A stretch of 20,647 nt of DNA from Soonwooa sp032078105 (GCA_046269235.1 JBJZOS010000017.1:1-20647); one strand, 5' to 3'; positions 7,786 through 16,079 are shown, counted from the first letter of the stretch. The notes: generated from the sequence alone by a model not told the origin. Program-made: numbers and translations.

Positions 7786-10164
7786 CTATAAACTTTCCCT
7801 CGGCGTCATCATCGGCATGAAATAAGAATTCAGCCAATAGAACTTTTCGCCGTTTTGATGGATGATGATTTTCTCGTTGCCTTTGTTTTCTAAAAGTCTG
7901 TCGCTGAGAAGGTTGTACTGCTTGAAATAGGCACGGACGGCTTCTACAGGGACAACTTTAGACTTTTTCCAGCCCGTAAGCATATATTTGGACAAAATTT
8001 CTTCGCCGGAATTATCAAAACCCGTACTTACAGCTACAGAATAAGCCATAGATTTTTGTCGGAATGCTGAAGCATTCGCTTTGTTGGCGGTACTGCTGTT
8101 CTTCAAAATCCGTAAATAGGTATTAATCGCCTTGGAAGGTGAAAAATCCGGTTTATACGGCATTGTTTCCTGATAAATCTCCTGATAGAGTTTTTTCAAA
8201 TCCTCATATTCCAGTTCAGAAATTAGTATTCCTTTCTGTATCACTGGAAAGAGGTGCTCATAATCATCGCTAAAATTTCCTTTGGTAAGGAAGGGATTTC
8301 CGTAAACAATAAGCTGGGATGCCGTCTCTGTCGGGATCAAGATCGGGGCAGTCGGAAATTGCGGTCTGTATTCCGCCTTGAGTTCCGTTTTTGAAGATCC
8401 AAAAGGAGATTGGAAATAGTCCCGCAACACATTTTCTGTAAAAGTATTCTGATGAGTAACTTGTGATATAAGACTGTCCAAAGATTTTGCGAGCCGCGCG
8501 TTGGAATTTATTTCCCCCTTTTTAGGATAAATTACGAAACCCTGCGTCATGCTTGTTTTCGGGTAATCCAGCGAATAGATTCCTTCCTCGCCCTGTTGCA
8601 GGTTATAATTATTGCGGTTCATTACCACATTTTGGGAAATCGCCCGGCTTTTTTCAAGCTCCGCAATGTTTTTAGCCGTATTTGTCACCACATTTTCAGA
8701 TAATAGCACAAAATTATTGTAGGCATCGGAAGATCCCGAAATAGTTTGATAAGAAATTATCCTCGCTCTCGCCTCAGAAAGCGTAGAAACTGCGTTCCCC
8801 ATATATCCGGACGAAGATGCTGTAGCTCCTACAAGCACAACGAGGTTGGTATCATCACGATGGGGTGTAAGCATAGCTCCCGCTACTTCAAGGCCTTCCT
8901 GCATAGGTTGTCCTCCATATCCGGTACAGTTTTGCTCGGCAGATCTTTCATCAATAAACTGTGCAACTTTTGCAAAATCACTGCTTAGTTCAGAAGCTAT
9001 GACATTTTCTCCGCAAATATTGTTTTTATAGAGAACCGCTCCGAACTTAATATTTTTATAATAACCTAGGTTTTTCATTTTAAACTGAAAATCCTGAAAC
9101 GCAGATTTTGCAACGGCCGTATTCTGTGCGTTTTCATTACTGATATCCAGGGTGAATACAATATTTAAATTTTTATTTCGATTTGCTACTTCCCTATATC
9201 TTGTGTAAGTAATGGGCTCGCCCAAAACATTAAATACGGAATTTTTGGAATAATCCAGCGCATTGGTGAAAAACCTGGCTTTGTTCCCGTTTCTCATTTC
9301 GGCGGGCTGCACGCCGATAAGGTTTTCCGTAAGCGTGCGTTCTGCAGCTTCGGAAACTCTGAAATGCACATTTTCTGATGTTCCATCCGTGACTGCTTTT
9401 TGAAGACCCAAATTATTTTCTTCCGGCACTACATAATCCGGAGAAACGCGCAGTCCCGTCCTGTCTCCCCAAACTGCGACCATATTGCTGCTCACCCAGC
9501 CATAAATATTTCCGGAAATATTGTCAAGTTTTACAGACGGAGTTTTACCAATCAAAAATCTTTTGCCGTTTTCCGCACTTTTATAGATGTAAACAAATTG
9601 ACCGACTGGTAGTTTGTTCGGTGTTTCTTTTGTAAGGTAGGGCGAGGTAAATACCATTACGGAATCATTTTTCAGATATTTAGCCGCCTCTTTCAGGACA
9701 TCTGAATTATTCGGGACAAGTGTAGCCTTTAAATTGAAGCCGTTGGCTTTGTTTTTTACAGAATTTCTCCAAAGCAAAAGCTGTTCTTTCGGGATCCAGC
9801 CATAAGTTTTCACCGTGCTTGGCTTCAGTTTTTTCATCAAAGCATCCGGATTGTACTCTGCGACCTTCACCAAACCTTTGGCTCTATCTTCCTTCACAAC
9901 GAGTAGTGGCTCCAAAAATTTGATTTGTTTTGGCGACTGTTGGTCGCCTTTGTCCATGAATACAGAATTGTTGTCTCTTTCGGAAAATACCACCCATGGT
10001 TCAGGCTTTTCAGGGAAACCATCTGTCACTTCTACTTGGTCAATTACACCATAAAATTCCGGTTTCGGCGTAGTTCCAGAAGGAATTCTGACATTACATC
10101 CTACAAAAAGGTAAGACACTGCGACGAGTGATAACGCGTTGATATATGATTTCGATTTTCTCAT
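7786..10164 (-). CDS. tssR: TssR, T6SS trans-envelope lipoprotein with vWA-like domain
   Basis: The 792-residue protein has a lipoprotein signal (MRKSKSYINALSLVAVSYLFVGC, Cys at residue 23, VGC lipobox). The N-terminal half contains several short SH3-like segments (YGWIPKEQLLLW, YGWVSSNMVAVW). A vWA-like domain follows, beginning NIVFTLDISNENAQNT at about residue 335; its metal-site motif is degenerate (DISNE instead of DxSxS). The C-terminal 200 residues are of unknown fold. Size, signal and vWA-like core fit TssR, a component specific to the Bacteroidota T6SS that works with TssN/O/P/Q in the trans-envelope complex. It starts 2 bases after the PKD-domain gene, so it is in the same operon. 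The reading frame is intact. Confidence 0.8.
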   Translation of the reverse strand: MRKSKSYINALSLVAVSYLFVGCNVRIPSGTTPKPEFYGVIDQVEVTDGFPEKPEPWVVFSERDNNSVFMDKGDQQSPKQIKFLEPLLVVKEDRAKGLVKVAEYNPDALMKKLKPSTVKTYGWIPKEQLLLWRNSVKNKANGFNLKATLVPNNSDVLKEAAKYLKNDSVMVFTSPYLTKETPNKLPVGQFVYIYKSAENGKRFLIGKTPSVKLDNISGNIYGWVSSNMVAVWGDRTGLRVSPDYVVPEENNLGLQKAVTDGTSENVHFRVSEAAERTLTENLIGVQPAEMRNGNKARFFTNALDYSKNSVFNVLGEPITYTRYREVANRNKNLNIVFTLDISNENAQNTAVAKSAFQDFQFKMKNLGYYKNIKFGAVLYKNNICGENVIASELSSDFAKVAQFIDERSAEQNCTGYGGQPMQEGLEVAGAMLTPHRDDTNLVVLVGATASSSGYMGNAVSTLSEARARIISYQTISGSSDAYNNFVLLSENVVTNTAKNIAELEKSRAISQNVVMNRNNYNLQQGEEGIYSLDYPKTSMTQGFVIYPKKGEINSNARLAKSLDSLISQVTHQNTFTENVLRDYFQSPFGSSKTELKAEYRPQFPTAPILIPTETASQLIVYGNPFLTKGNFSDDYEHLFPVIQKGILISELEYEDLKKLYQEIYQETMPYKPDFSPSKAINTYLRILKNSSTANKANASAFRQKSMAYSVAVSTGFDNSGEEILSKYMLTGWKKSKVVPVEAVRAYFKQYNLLSDRLLENKGNEKIIIHQNGEKFYWLNSYFMPMMTPRESL

Positions 10165-10166
10165 GG

Positions 10167-11090
10167 TTATTGCTTGGTTTGTTTTACTTCGACTTTTGTT
10201 ACGCAGTTCTGGCCAGTATCTACCGTGGTTTTTACCTCTTGGATTAAATTATTTTTATCAAACTGCAATCCTGTGCAATAGTAATAGAAGGTACTGTTTT
10301 TATCATTTGAGGAAACCGACACATTATCCTTGTTGCACAAATAAGTTCTCAACAGATAATTGTAGTGATAATTAAAATCGTTACCGTTCGCAATCTGCTG
10401 AAGATGTTGGCGGAAATCGTCATTTATTTTGCTGAAAACTTCTTCTTCAGTCGGTGGAGGCGGCGCTGAAATCACGGGCTCATCATTTATTACAGGATAT
10501 GCCGGCATAATCCTTATGCTGTGCTCTATAGGAAGCTCATCAGTATCGGTATATAGTTTTACAATATAGGTTCCCGGGTTTTTAAATGTATAAACGGAGG
10601 TTTTGTCTTTGGAGTCAATATTTCCGGTTTCTCCGAATTTCCAGGTAAACATTTTGGCATCGGGAGATACAGCCTTGAATATGACATTCTCCAGCTGCAT
10701 GGCTTGTGAAGGACCGTCTATTATTGTCGGCACTTTTACAGTCGTGGTTGCTGCTTCTGCAGACACTAATACAGGAAAAGTTTTTTGCAGTTTATTATCG
10801 ATAATCAAGGTCACATTATAAAATCCGTCTTTTTTGAAGATATGCTCACCTTTTTTGTCATTTGTGGTATAACCGTCGTTCAAAATCCACTTACGCGTCT
10901 TCCCGAAGGGAGATTTGTCCTCAAAAGTGAGCACTTCGCCTGTTTTTAGATTGTTGGAACTTATCGTCGCCACAATGTCTTCCGAAGTGTATTCCTTCTT
11001 GCGTATACCGAGAATCAGCAGGACAATGAAAAGGACAATGCCTCCTGTGATAAGCAAAATATTTCGCCTGTTTTTTTGAAAATAGTTCAT
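10167..11090 (-). CDS. TssP-like inner-membrane protein with PKD domain
   Basis: The 307-residue protein has one N-terminal membrane helix (NILLITGGIVLFIVLLILGI, about residues 9-28) and then a periplasmic part. Two PKD-like repeats are visible: GEVLTFEDKSPFGKTRKWIL...YNVTLII and MFTWKFGETGNI...KNPGTYIVKLY. A Pro-rich spacer (APPPPTEEE) and a Cys-containing C-terminal domain follow. It sits between a TssO-like gene and tssR in a tight operon (gaps 18 and 2 bases), matching the TssO-TssP-TssR set of the Bacteroidota T6SS. Calling it TssP rather than another PKD-carrying component is inference from position and architecture. Confidence 0.65.
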   Translation of the reverse strand: MNYFQKNRRNILLITGGIVLFIVLLILGIRKKEYTSEDIVATISSNNLKTGEVLTFEDKSPFGKTRKWILNDGYTTNDKKGEHIFKKDGFYNVTLIIDNKLQKTFPVLVSAEAATTTVKVPTIIDGPSQAMQLENVIFKAVSPDAKMFTWKFGETGNIDSKDKTSVYTFKNPGTYIVKLYTDTDELPIEHSIRIMPAYPVINDEPVISAPPPPTEEEVFSKINDDFRQHLQQIANGNDFNYHYNYLLRTYLCNKDNVSVSSNDKNSTFYYYCTGLQFDKNNLIQEVKTTVDTGQNCVTKVEVKQTKQ

Positions 11091-11108
11091 AGTTTTAATT
11101 GATTGTTT

Positions 11109-11618
11109 TTATCTCCTTGTTTCGCGCTGTACCATTTCACTTCTGTTACGGTTGTAGCCTACCATACAATTGTCAAGCTGATTTTTTTTATTCTTAATAT
11201 TTTCGCCCGTCAATTTCAGTGTTTTTTTATCTATAAAATACATATTGTAAAATTCTGCCATCTGTGGATAGAATTCTTTACGGCCATCGGAAAAGTTGCC
11301 CTGCTTGAAACCGTTATTAATTTCACTGATTCCAAATTCTATCTCGTTTTCATCACCCGGAGGTGCTTTCTCCGGATCAAATTTCATAAGTTTTGCAAAT
11401 AAACTGTCGGTTTTTATCGCAAAAGACTTTTGAGTTTCATCGAATCTCGTCTTTTCCTGCAGAATAGATACAGAATGAAGGTCGGAATCTGCAAAAGGCG
11501 ATGCATAGCGGTAAAGAAACGCCACTGAAAGGAGAATTACTGTAAAAAACAACATTCCCAACAGATAAAAAAAATAGTGCTTCTTTTCTTTTTTTGAGAG
11601 GGTGACATTAATCTGCAT
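11109..11618 (-). CDS. TssO-like T6SS membrane protein (second copy)
   Basis: The 169-residue protein has a short cytoplasmic start (MQINVTLSKKEKKHYFF), one membrane helix (LLGMLFFTVILLSVAFLY, about residues 19-36) and a periplasmic, mostly helical tail with a single Cys (LDNCMVGY). It has the same size, topology and C-terminal pattern (Q-x-x-x-C) as the preceding gene, 4 bases upstream. The two are probably divergent paralogues in the trans-envelope complex. Which is TssO in the strict sense cannot be settled by eye. Confidence 0.65.
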   Translation of the reverse strand: MQINVTLSKKEKKHYFFYLLGMLFFTVILLSVAFLYRYASPFADSDLHSVSILQEKTRFDETQKSFAIKTDSLFAKLMKFDPEKAPPGDENEIEFGISEINNGFKQGNFSDGRKEFYPQMAEFYNMYFIDKKTLKLTGENIKNKKNQLDNCMVGYNRNRSEMVQRETRR

Positions 11619-11622
11619 AATA

Positions 11623-12174
11623 TTACTTTTTATAGTTTTGAAAAAGCCTGCCTCTGTTTTCGGTTTTCGGCGCTACCTGCTCTATTATTTTTTGCTGAAC
11701 TTTTGTAGATGAGTTGATGCATTGCTGTAAATCTCTGTCTATGTTTGCTTCCTCGGATTTTTTTACGAGTAGATCATTTTTCAGCGTCAGCATTGGTTTT
11801 ATGTTTTTCATAAGAACCATATAATGTTTAAAATTGTCAGCACTGTCTTTACCGACAATTTTTTTACTTACTTGCATATCGTCAAAAATAGAGTTTCGAA
11901 GGGCCATATCATTATCAACTTTATTTTGGCTTAAAGCCGACATCTTGGTATAGATGGTGTCCATCTTTATTTTAAGAAGATTGTTCCTACTCAATAAATC
12001 TTGATAATCAGCAAGCTCCTCCCTGATGTTTTCTGCCTGCATTTTCGAACTTTTGAAAAACAGAAATACCGAGAGAAAACCAAGTCCTGCCAACAAGATA
12101 AAAGTAAGCATGAACTTTACCGTGGCATTGCGGACATCGTTTTGGTTGAGCGTTTTTTGTCCATAAGAAATCAT
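11623..12174 (-). CDS. tssO: TssO-like T6SS membrane protein (first copy)
   Basis: I place the start at 12174 (MISYGQKTLNQNDVRN). An upstream in-frame ATG at 12240 would overlap the regulator gene and add a charged, unconserved leader. The 183-residue product has a membrane helix (FMLTFILLAGLGFLSVFLFF) and a periplasmic helical, probably coiled-coil region with a single Cys (LQQCINSS) near the end. It is a single-pass anchor of the Bacteroidota T6SS trans-envelope complex by position and topology. It starts 19 bases after the regulator stop. A run of 12 T (12183-12194) lies in that gap, a mutable spot where length variation could alter spacing. Confidence 0.7.
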   Translation of the reverse strand: MISYGQKTLNQNDVRNATVKFMLTFILLAGLGFLSVFLFFKSSKMQAENIREELADYQDLLSRNNLLKIKMDTIYTKMSALSQNKVDNDMALRNSIFDDMQVSKKIVGKDSADNFKHYMVLMKNIKPMLTLKNDLLVKKSEEANIDRDLQQCINSSTKVQQKIIEQVAPKTENRGRLFQNYKK

Positions 12175-12193
12175 AGTTTTATATTTTTTTTTT

Positions 12194-12865
12194 TTAGATG
12201 CTTGAATTATAGTAGCCGTTTTCCACACAGAATCTTGCAAGATCCAGTTTGCTTTTCAAACCAAGTTTTTCCGTAAGTCTCGTGACATAAGTGTCCACGG
12301 TTCTGCAGCTTAAATTTATTCTATCACCGATGTCCTTGTTGCTGTAGCCTTGGTAGCATAGTTTGATGATTTGAATTTCTGTAACGGTAAGATTTTTCTG
12401 CTGCTGCTTTTGCCTGTCCATATATTCCTGAACGGTAAGAGATTGCGCCGCCCATTCACTTTTATAGGCTTCATAATCCATACTTTTAGAAAGCACGCAG
12501 TTCCGTAAAATGTCTTTGATGATGATGCTGTTTTTTTGGCAGTAAAATAGATTGGGGATCTTTTCCAAAATTTCCGCCATATCTTCCTGATATGTTGCAG
12601 AATAGGTGAGAATCGGAGTCTCTTTATTGGTTTTTCTTATAAATTTTATCGCCTCCAACCCGCTGAGAATTGGCATAAACAAATTAAGAATGAAAACATC
12701 CTCCTGTTTTCTGTAAAGCCTGTTGATGAGTTCGTTGCCATTGTTGCAGTTGCTTACAATGGTATAGAAAGGATGTTCCTGAAGCATCTTCACGAGAAAT
12801 TCCTTGAAATAAAAATCGCTTTCTGCGATGGAAAACCGGACCATTTTGGTAGAATTATTTACCAT
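12194..12865 (-). CDS. LuxR/NarL-type response regulator with degenerate receiver
   Basis: The 223-residue protein has a receiver-like domain (residues about 8-130) and a C-terminal GerE/LuxR helix-turn-helix (LTVTEIQIIKLCYQGYSN, then LSCRTVDTYVTRLTEKLG). In the receiver the phosphoacceptor is Asn61 (FILNLFMPILSG instead of LDL..P..G), and the acidic pair is reduced to AESD (Glu15/Ser16). The switch Ser/Thr (TYSAT) and Lys (CQKN) are kept. It is therefore probably not controlled by ordinary Asp phosphorylation. A second start at 12844 (MVRFSIAESD) is equally plausible. It is encoded directly before the tssO/P/R genes and may regulate them. No kinase gene is in view. Confidence 0.8.
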   Translation of the reverse strand: MVNNSTKMVRFSIAESDFYFKEFLVKMLQEHPFYTIVSNCNNGNELINRLYRKQEDVFILNLFMPILSGLEAIKFIRKTNKETPILTYSATYQEDMAEILEKIPNLFYCQKNSIIIKDILRNCVLSKSMDYEAYKSEWAAQSLTVQEYMDRQKQQQKNLTVTEIQIIKLCYQGYSNKDIGDRINLSCRTVDTYVTRLTEKLGLKSKLDLARFCVENGYYNSSI

Positions 12866-12929
12866 AGCGAATATTTTTAAAAATTTCCTGACTACATCCT
12901 ATTACTTAAATATTTTCTATAAATTAATA

Positions 12930-13155
12930 AGATGCTGATATTACTTCCCGTGGTATCCAGATGGATCTCGTTGCCAGATTTGTCCGTGATGATGATGCTT
13001 TCGTCCTCGGTAAAATAATTTTGTGGCCGCTCCGGGTTTGGATGGATTTCACGCGGTTGTTGCTTCCCCCACCCAGCGCGGTTCCTCCATTTAATACGCC
13101 GCCCATCACAAAAGGTCTGTCCGGGTGGTTATGTACAAAACCGACCATTACTTGA
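12930..13155 (-). pseudogene. vgrG scrap (OB-domain fragment), frameshifted
   Basis: About 75 codons match the VgrG at 140-808: VMVGFVHNHPDRPFVMGG, LGGGSNN and SIQTRSGHKI. After a shift at the four A at 13012-13015 (one base missing) comes TEDESIIITDKSGNEIHLD. Both ends are cut: homology begins at CAAGTAATGG near 13153 and ends near 12930. It cannot encode a working spike. It marks the left edge of the effector block that separates the lytic transglycosylase gene from the regulator gene, and is probably a leftover of a vgrG-effector cassette exchange. Confidence 0.75.
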
Positions 13156-13214
13156 GTCCTGAAAGTCAAAAATGAAATTATTCATAAAATTTCAACAATA
13201 ATGATTTTTAATTA

Positions 13215-13673
13215 CTATTTTTCCAGTGTTGTAAGTAAACGGTACATTTTGGCAACAATTGGATGAACAGGTACATCGTTCTTATAACTGAAATGCCTTT
13301 GTTGCTTATTTTTATAGAAAATCGTACAGCCCCACCGATTACCGTCATTATCTAATTCGTCATTTTCAACCTCTTTCAAGAGACTTTCCGCCTCGGTTAA
13401 AAGTGATTTATTATTCTTCATTAATGTATTGAGTGTATCGGATTTTAAGAGGGAGCCGTCTGATTTGCGCAGTTCAGAAATACGGAATATTTTGTCAGTA
13501 GTAATACTGAAGTAGTGTGTTGTAATAGGTTTGGACATGTCCACCATCCCATTAATTCTAAACAGATGAATTTTCTTGACAGCCATAAGTGGTTCTGACG
13601 TGTTCGAAGCATTTTCTATCTTGCCGGAACAGCAAAATAAAAGACAAACAAAAATTAGATTTATGAACCTCAT
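13215..13673 (-). CDS. Putative lipoprotein, likely immunity partner of the upstream protease toxin
   Basis: The 152-residue protein begins MRFINLIFVCLLFCCSGK, a lipoprotein signal with Cys at residue 14 or 15. The mature part has no motif I recognise. It ends in NRWGCTIFYKNKQQRHFSY and a helical tail. It starts 2 bases after the stop of the metzincin-like gene at 13676, the toxin-then-lipoprotein order seen three times in this window. A role as a periplasmic inhibitor of that protease is inferred from context only. Confidence 0.6.
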   Translation of the reverse strand: MRFINLIFVCLLFCCSGKIENASNTSEPLMAVKKIHLFRINGMVDMSKPITTHYFSITTDKIFRISELRKSDGSLLKSDTLNTLMKNNKSLLTEAESLLKEVENDELDNDGNRWGCTIFYKNKQQRHFSYKNDVPVHPIVAKMYRLLTTLEK

Positions 13674-13675
13674 CT

Positions 13676-14151
13676 TTAATAATTTTGAATTAAGCTTCTA
13701 TCTTTCCGCATAATATCCCATTGCCATTTAAAAAAAGAAAACATTTTGCCTTTATATTTATTAGCTCCAGATGAATACAGTTGACCGTTTGCATAATTTC
13801 CAGCTTGCCAGGTATAATCCATATAGTTATCCGTATATCCATGATAAAAAGTGTGCTTAGCAAGAGAACCTTCCTGGAAAATATGGGGAAGGGACAAGGA
13901 GTGGCCGCATTCATGCATTATTGTATGATAATCTTTCAACCCCGCATTAAAAACAACGTATTGGTTGCCGCAAATATTGTTGAACTAAGCGAACAAATTC
14001 CAAGAGTATTTCCTGCGAAAAGAGAAGTTAAAAAGAGATATGTCCGTTTATTTGTGTTTCCGTCAAGGCCACCTTTAACACTGTGCTTTCCGTATTTTTC
14101 ATAAGGTGTTCCAAAACTCGTTTGAATCTGGCTCGCATTTAAAGAGTTCAT
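13676..14151 (-). pseudogene. Metzincin-like protease toxin, copy 1, 5' truncated and frameshifted
   Basis: The gene reads MNSLNASQIQTSFG... to about 13975 in one frame and then continues in another to 13676; one base is missing near the AAA at 13972-13974. The joined product is about 158 residues. It aligns with residues about 95-252 of the protease at 15321-16079: NTNKRTYLF, zinc motif HECGHSLSLPH (HExxHxxxxxH), HxFQEGS, a Met-turn-like YTDNYMDY and the end FKWQWDIMRKDRSLI. About 95 N-terminal residues present in copy 2 are absent. The 213 bases upstream (14152-14364) hold no gene I can see. It would be a zinc protease acting in the target periplasm; this copy is probably inactive unless the indel is an error. 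Confidence 0.7.
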
Positions 14152-14364
14152 GTTATTAAGGAATTTTTTTTACATCAGTTGTGTTTTTCGAATTCTGCCC
14201 TAATTGGGTAAGACTTTTTATTTACGGGAAGCCCTTATTGCACCACTATACTATTTTCACATCGTAGTAAGCAGTTCTTGTGTGAGAATTGTTGTAGGTT
14301 CTTTATGATTTTAACTTATTTACAGAAATATTACTTTCAGAATCAAAATTTCGGCATTAATTCA

Positions 14365-14709
14365 TTATTGGTATTTAGTATCTAAAAAAATAGTATCGCT
14401 TTTTCCATTAATAAAATAATACACAGTTTCCTCCCCTCCTCTTATTCGTCTGGTTTTGAATAGAATCCAGCAAAGTGTTACTTCTATAATATAAATTTTA
14501 TTATTTACCCATTCAGGATTATCAATCTTAAAATAACCTTTTGAATCTGTAAGAATGGAAACATTGGATGGTTGCCTTAAAGTCCTTATAACCAAACCTA
14601 AAGCCGGCTTATCTATAGTTTCATAAACGTATCCGTGATAATATTTTATATCTTGTGAGCACCCATAAAACATAAGTGATACCAATAAAATTACGCAAAT
14701 TCTCATCAT
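14365..14709 (-). CDS. Small lipoprotein with carboxypeptidase-regulatory-like fold
   Basis: The 114-residue protein begins MMRICVILLVSLMFYGCSQD, a lipoprotein signal with Cys at residue 17. The mature part GYVYETIDKPALGLVIRT...TDSKGYFKID resembles the carboxypeptidase-D regulatory-like beta-sandwich common in Bacteroidota surface proteins. Its start overlaps the stop of the small ORF at 14706 (TGATG), suggesting coupled translation. It may be another immunity-type lipoprotein collected in the effector block, but nothing shows that directly. Confidence 0.6.
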   Translation of the reverse strand: MMRICVILLVSLMFYGCSQDIKYYHGYVYETIDKPALGLVIRTLRQPSNVSILTDSKGYFKIDNPEWVNNKIYIIEVTLCWILFKTRRIRGGEETVYYFINGKSDTIFLDTKYQ

Positions 14710-14873
14710 TTTATTTTTAGTTTAGTTAACCATAATATCCCTAAAATATCTTTTTCAGATGCAGCATATCTATCATATAAACTTATTGGAGGTGTGCTTG
14801 GGTAATACGGTATAATATCTATTTCGCCTGATGATGGATATGCAGGAGCGTGAAAGATTAGATGTTTTTTCAT
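14706..14873 (-). CDS. Small ORF (55 residues) between two lipoprotein genes
   Basis: An ATG at 14873 directly follows the TAG of the upstream lipoprotein gene in the same frame and opens 55 codons (MKKHLIFHAPAYPSSGEIDI..., Pro/Tyr-rich). It stops at 14706-14708, overlapping the next ATG. No signal peptide or motif is recognised. It may be a real small protein, the tail of a lost larger gene whose 5' part was replaced, or a readthrough extension of the upstream lipoprotein. Overlap on both sides argues for translation. Confidence 0.4.
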   Translation of the reverse strand: MKKHLIFHAPAYPSSGEIDIIPYYPSTPPISLYDRYAASEKDILGILWLTKLKIK

Positions 14874-15314
14874 CTACCGAGGCTTTACTACTTGACTATT
14901 GTATAAAACTATTAACAAATCTGCGTATCGCCCTATTTCTTTTGGAACATCATTGCTTCTTGGCTGTATTTCTAATACAGTTTTTTTATTTTTTAGTTCA
15001 AAAACAAACTTAAAATCTACTGCATCTACGCAAATTCCGCATCCAAACTTAAGATTATTATGCTTTAATTCTTCAGGAATATCTTGGATTTTGCCTAAAA
15101 GTTGACTATCCAATGTTGAACTTTTCCCACCAGAATACAATTTATCATCTTCTATTCTATAAACTTCTATTTCTCCATCTAGTGTGAGCAGATAACACGT
15201 AATCTTATCAATGCTCCCATACTCTAAACGGTCCATACTATTACTCTTTTCTGTTCTATACTCTTTAGAATTACAAGATATTAAGGTGATTAATAAAAAT
15301 AATATTGATTTCAT
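14874..15314 (-). CDS. Putative lipoprotein immunity protein for metzincin-like toxin copy 2
   Basis: The 146-residue protein begins MKSILFLLITLISCNSKE, with a lipobox ISC (Cys at residue 14). The mature domain alternates short beta-type stretches (ITCYLLTLDGEIEVYRI, FKFVFELKNKKTVLEI) and has a CGIC pair near residue 93. The family is not recognised. It starts 6 bases after the stop of the protease gene at 15321, so the two form a toxin-immunity candidate pair. It differs from the lipoprotein after copy 1, as expected if immunity is toxin-specific or if the pairs came from different sources. Confidence 0.6.
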   Translation of the reverse strand: MKSILFLLITLISCNSKEYRTEKSNSMDRLEYGSIDKITCYLLTLDGEIEVYRIEDDKLYSGGKSSTLDSQLLGKIQDIPEELKHNNLKFGCGICVDAVDFKFVFELKNKKTVLEIQPRSNDVPKEIGRYADLLIVLYNSQVVKPR

Positions 15315-15320
15315 AAAATT

Positions 15321-16079
15321 TTAATAATTAAATATTAAACTGCGATCTCTCCTCATAATATCCCATTGCCATTTAAAAAAACAATTCATTTTATCGTTTT
15401 TCTCAAAAGGATTTCTGGTACTAACACCCGCCTGATTAACATAGTCCATGAAATTGTCTGTGAATCCTTTATAAAAAACATATGGCGAACTATGTGTCCC
15501 TTCTTGAAATGTGTGAATTAAAGAAAAGGAGTGTGCTCCTTCATGAATCACAGTTCTTTTAGACTGCAATGCGGTCGCATAGATTATATATGCATTTCCC
15601 CATACGATACTCGTAGAATTTATTGCTGCTGAACACTCTCCCTCCACTCTCGAATACCCTCCACCTGCTAAATTATCTTGAGCTTTTATTGTTGTATAAA
15701 ATAAATAAGTTCGCTTGTTTGTATTTGAATCTATTCCATGATTTGGCTTATGCTTACCGAGTTTTTCATACAATTTAATAAGATCCTTTTTAAAAGCGGA
15801 AGATTTCGACGTTCCGATATTTGCTTGCGGATTGATATAATTAGATTTAAAATTCACCACATCTTGATCGGTGTTTGGAAGGGAATTAATGTCAAAATTA
15901 GTATCTACAGAGACCTCGGCTCTTATCAATGCTTGGTTAAAAGACTGGAATTTAAACAAAAATTGGTAATCATTTCTTAGCTGTGCCTTTGCTGCCTTAT
16001 GTGTAATAACATTTATAGCCAAAATTTCTGCTTTAGGAATTTCATTGTTCTTATAAACCATCAGTTTTCCCACTTCCAC
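15321..16079 (-). CDS. Metzincin-like zinc protease toxin, copy 2, probably missing its N-terminal delivery part
   Basis: The 252-residue frame carries a zinc-protease signature HEGAHSFSLIH (residues 179-189). This is HExxHxxxxxH, with Ser where metzincins usually have Gly. A Met-turn-like FTDNFMDY (Met211) and a conserved end FKWQWDIMRRDRSLI follow. The N-terminal 110 residues (VGKLMVYKNN..., FNQALIRAEV) look like the lower part of a longer effector. The listed start is GTG at 16079, but the frame stays open about 15 codons further, into the broken lytic transglycosylase gene, so the true N-terminus was lost at that junction. A predicted periplasmic protease toxin, paired with the lipoprotein gene 6 bases downstream. 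Metalloprotease is well supported; toxin is inferred from context. Confidence 0.7.
   Translation of the reverse strand: MEVGKLMVYKNNEIPKAEILAINVITHKAAKAQLRNDYQFLFKFQSFNQALIRAEVSVDTNFDINSLPNTDQDVVNFKSNYINPQANIGTSKSSAFKKDLIKLYEKLGKHKPNHGIDSNTNKRTYLFYTTIKAQDNLAGGGYSRVEGECSAAINSTSIVWGNAYIIYATALQSKRTVIHEGAHSFSLIHTFQEGTHSSPYVFYKGFTDNFMDYVNQAGVSTRNPFEKNDKMNCFFKWQWDIMRRDRSLIFNY

Noticed and set aside
12930..13155. A short functional VgrG-like adaptor
   Set aside because: The fragment lacks both the spike base and the needle, and is frameshifted.
13175..13196. Short inverted repeat TGAAATT...AATTTCA as an operator or terminator
   Set aside because: Only seven AT-only pairs with no T tract; expected by chance in DNA of this composition.
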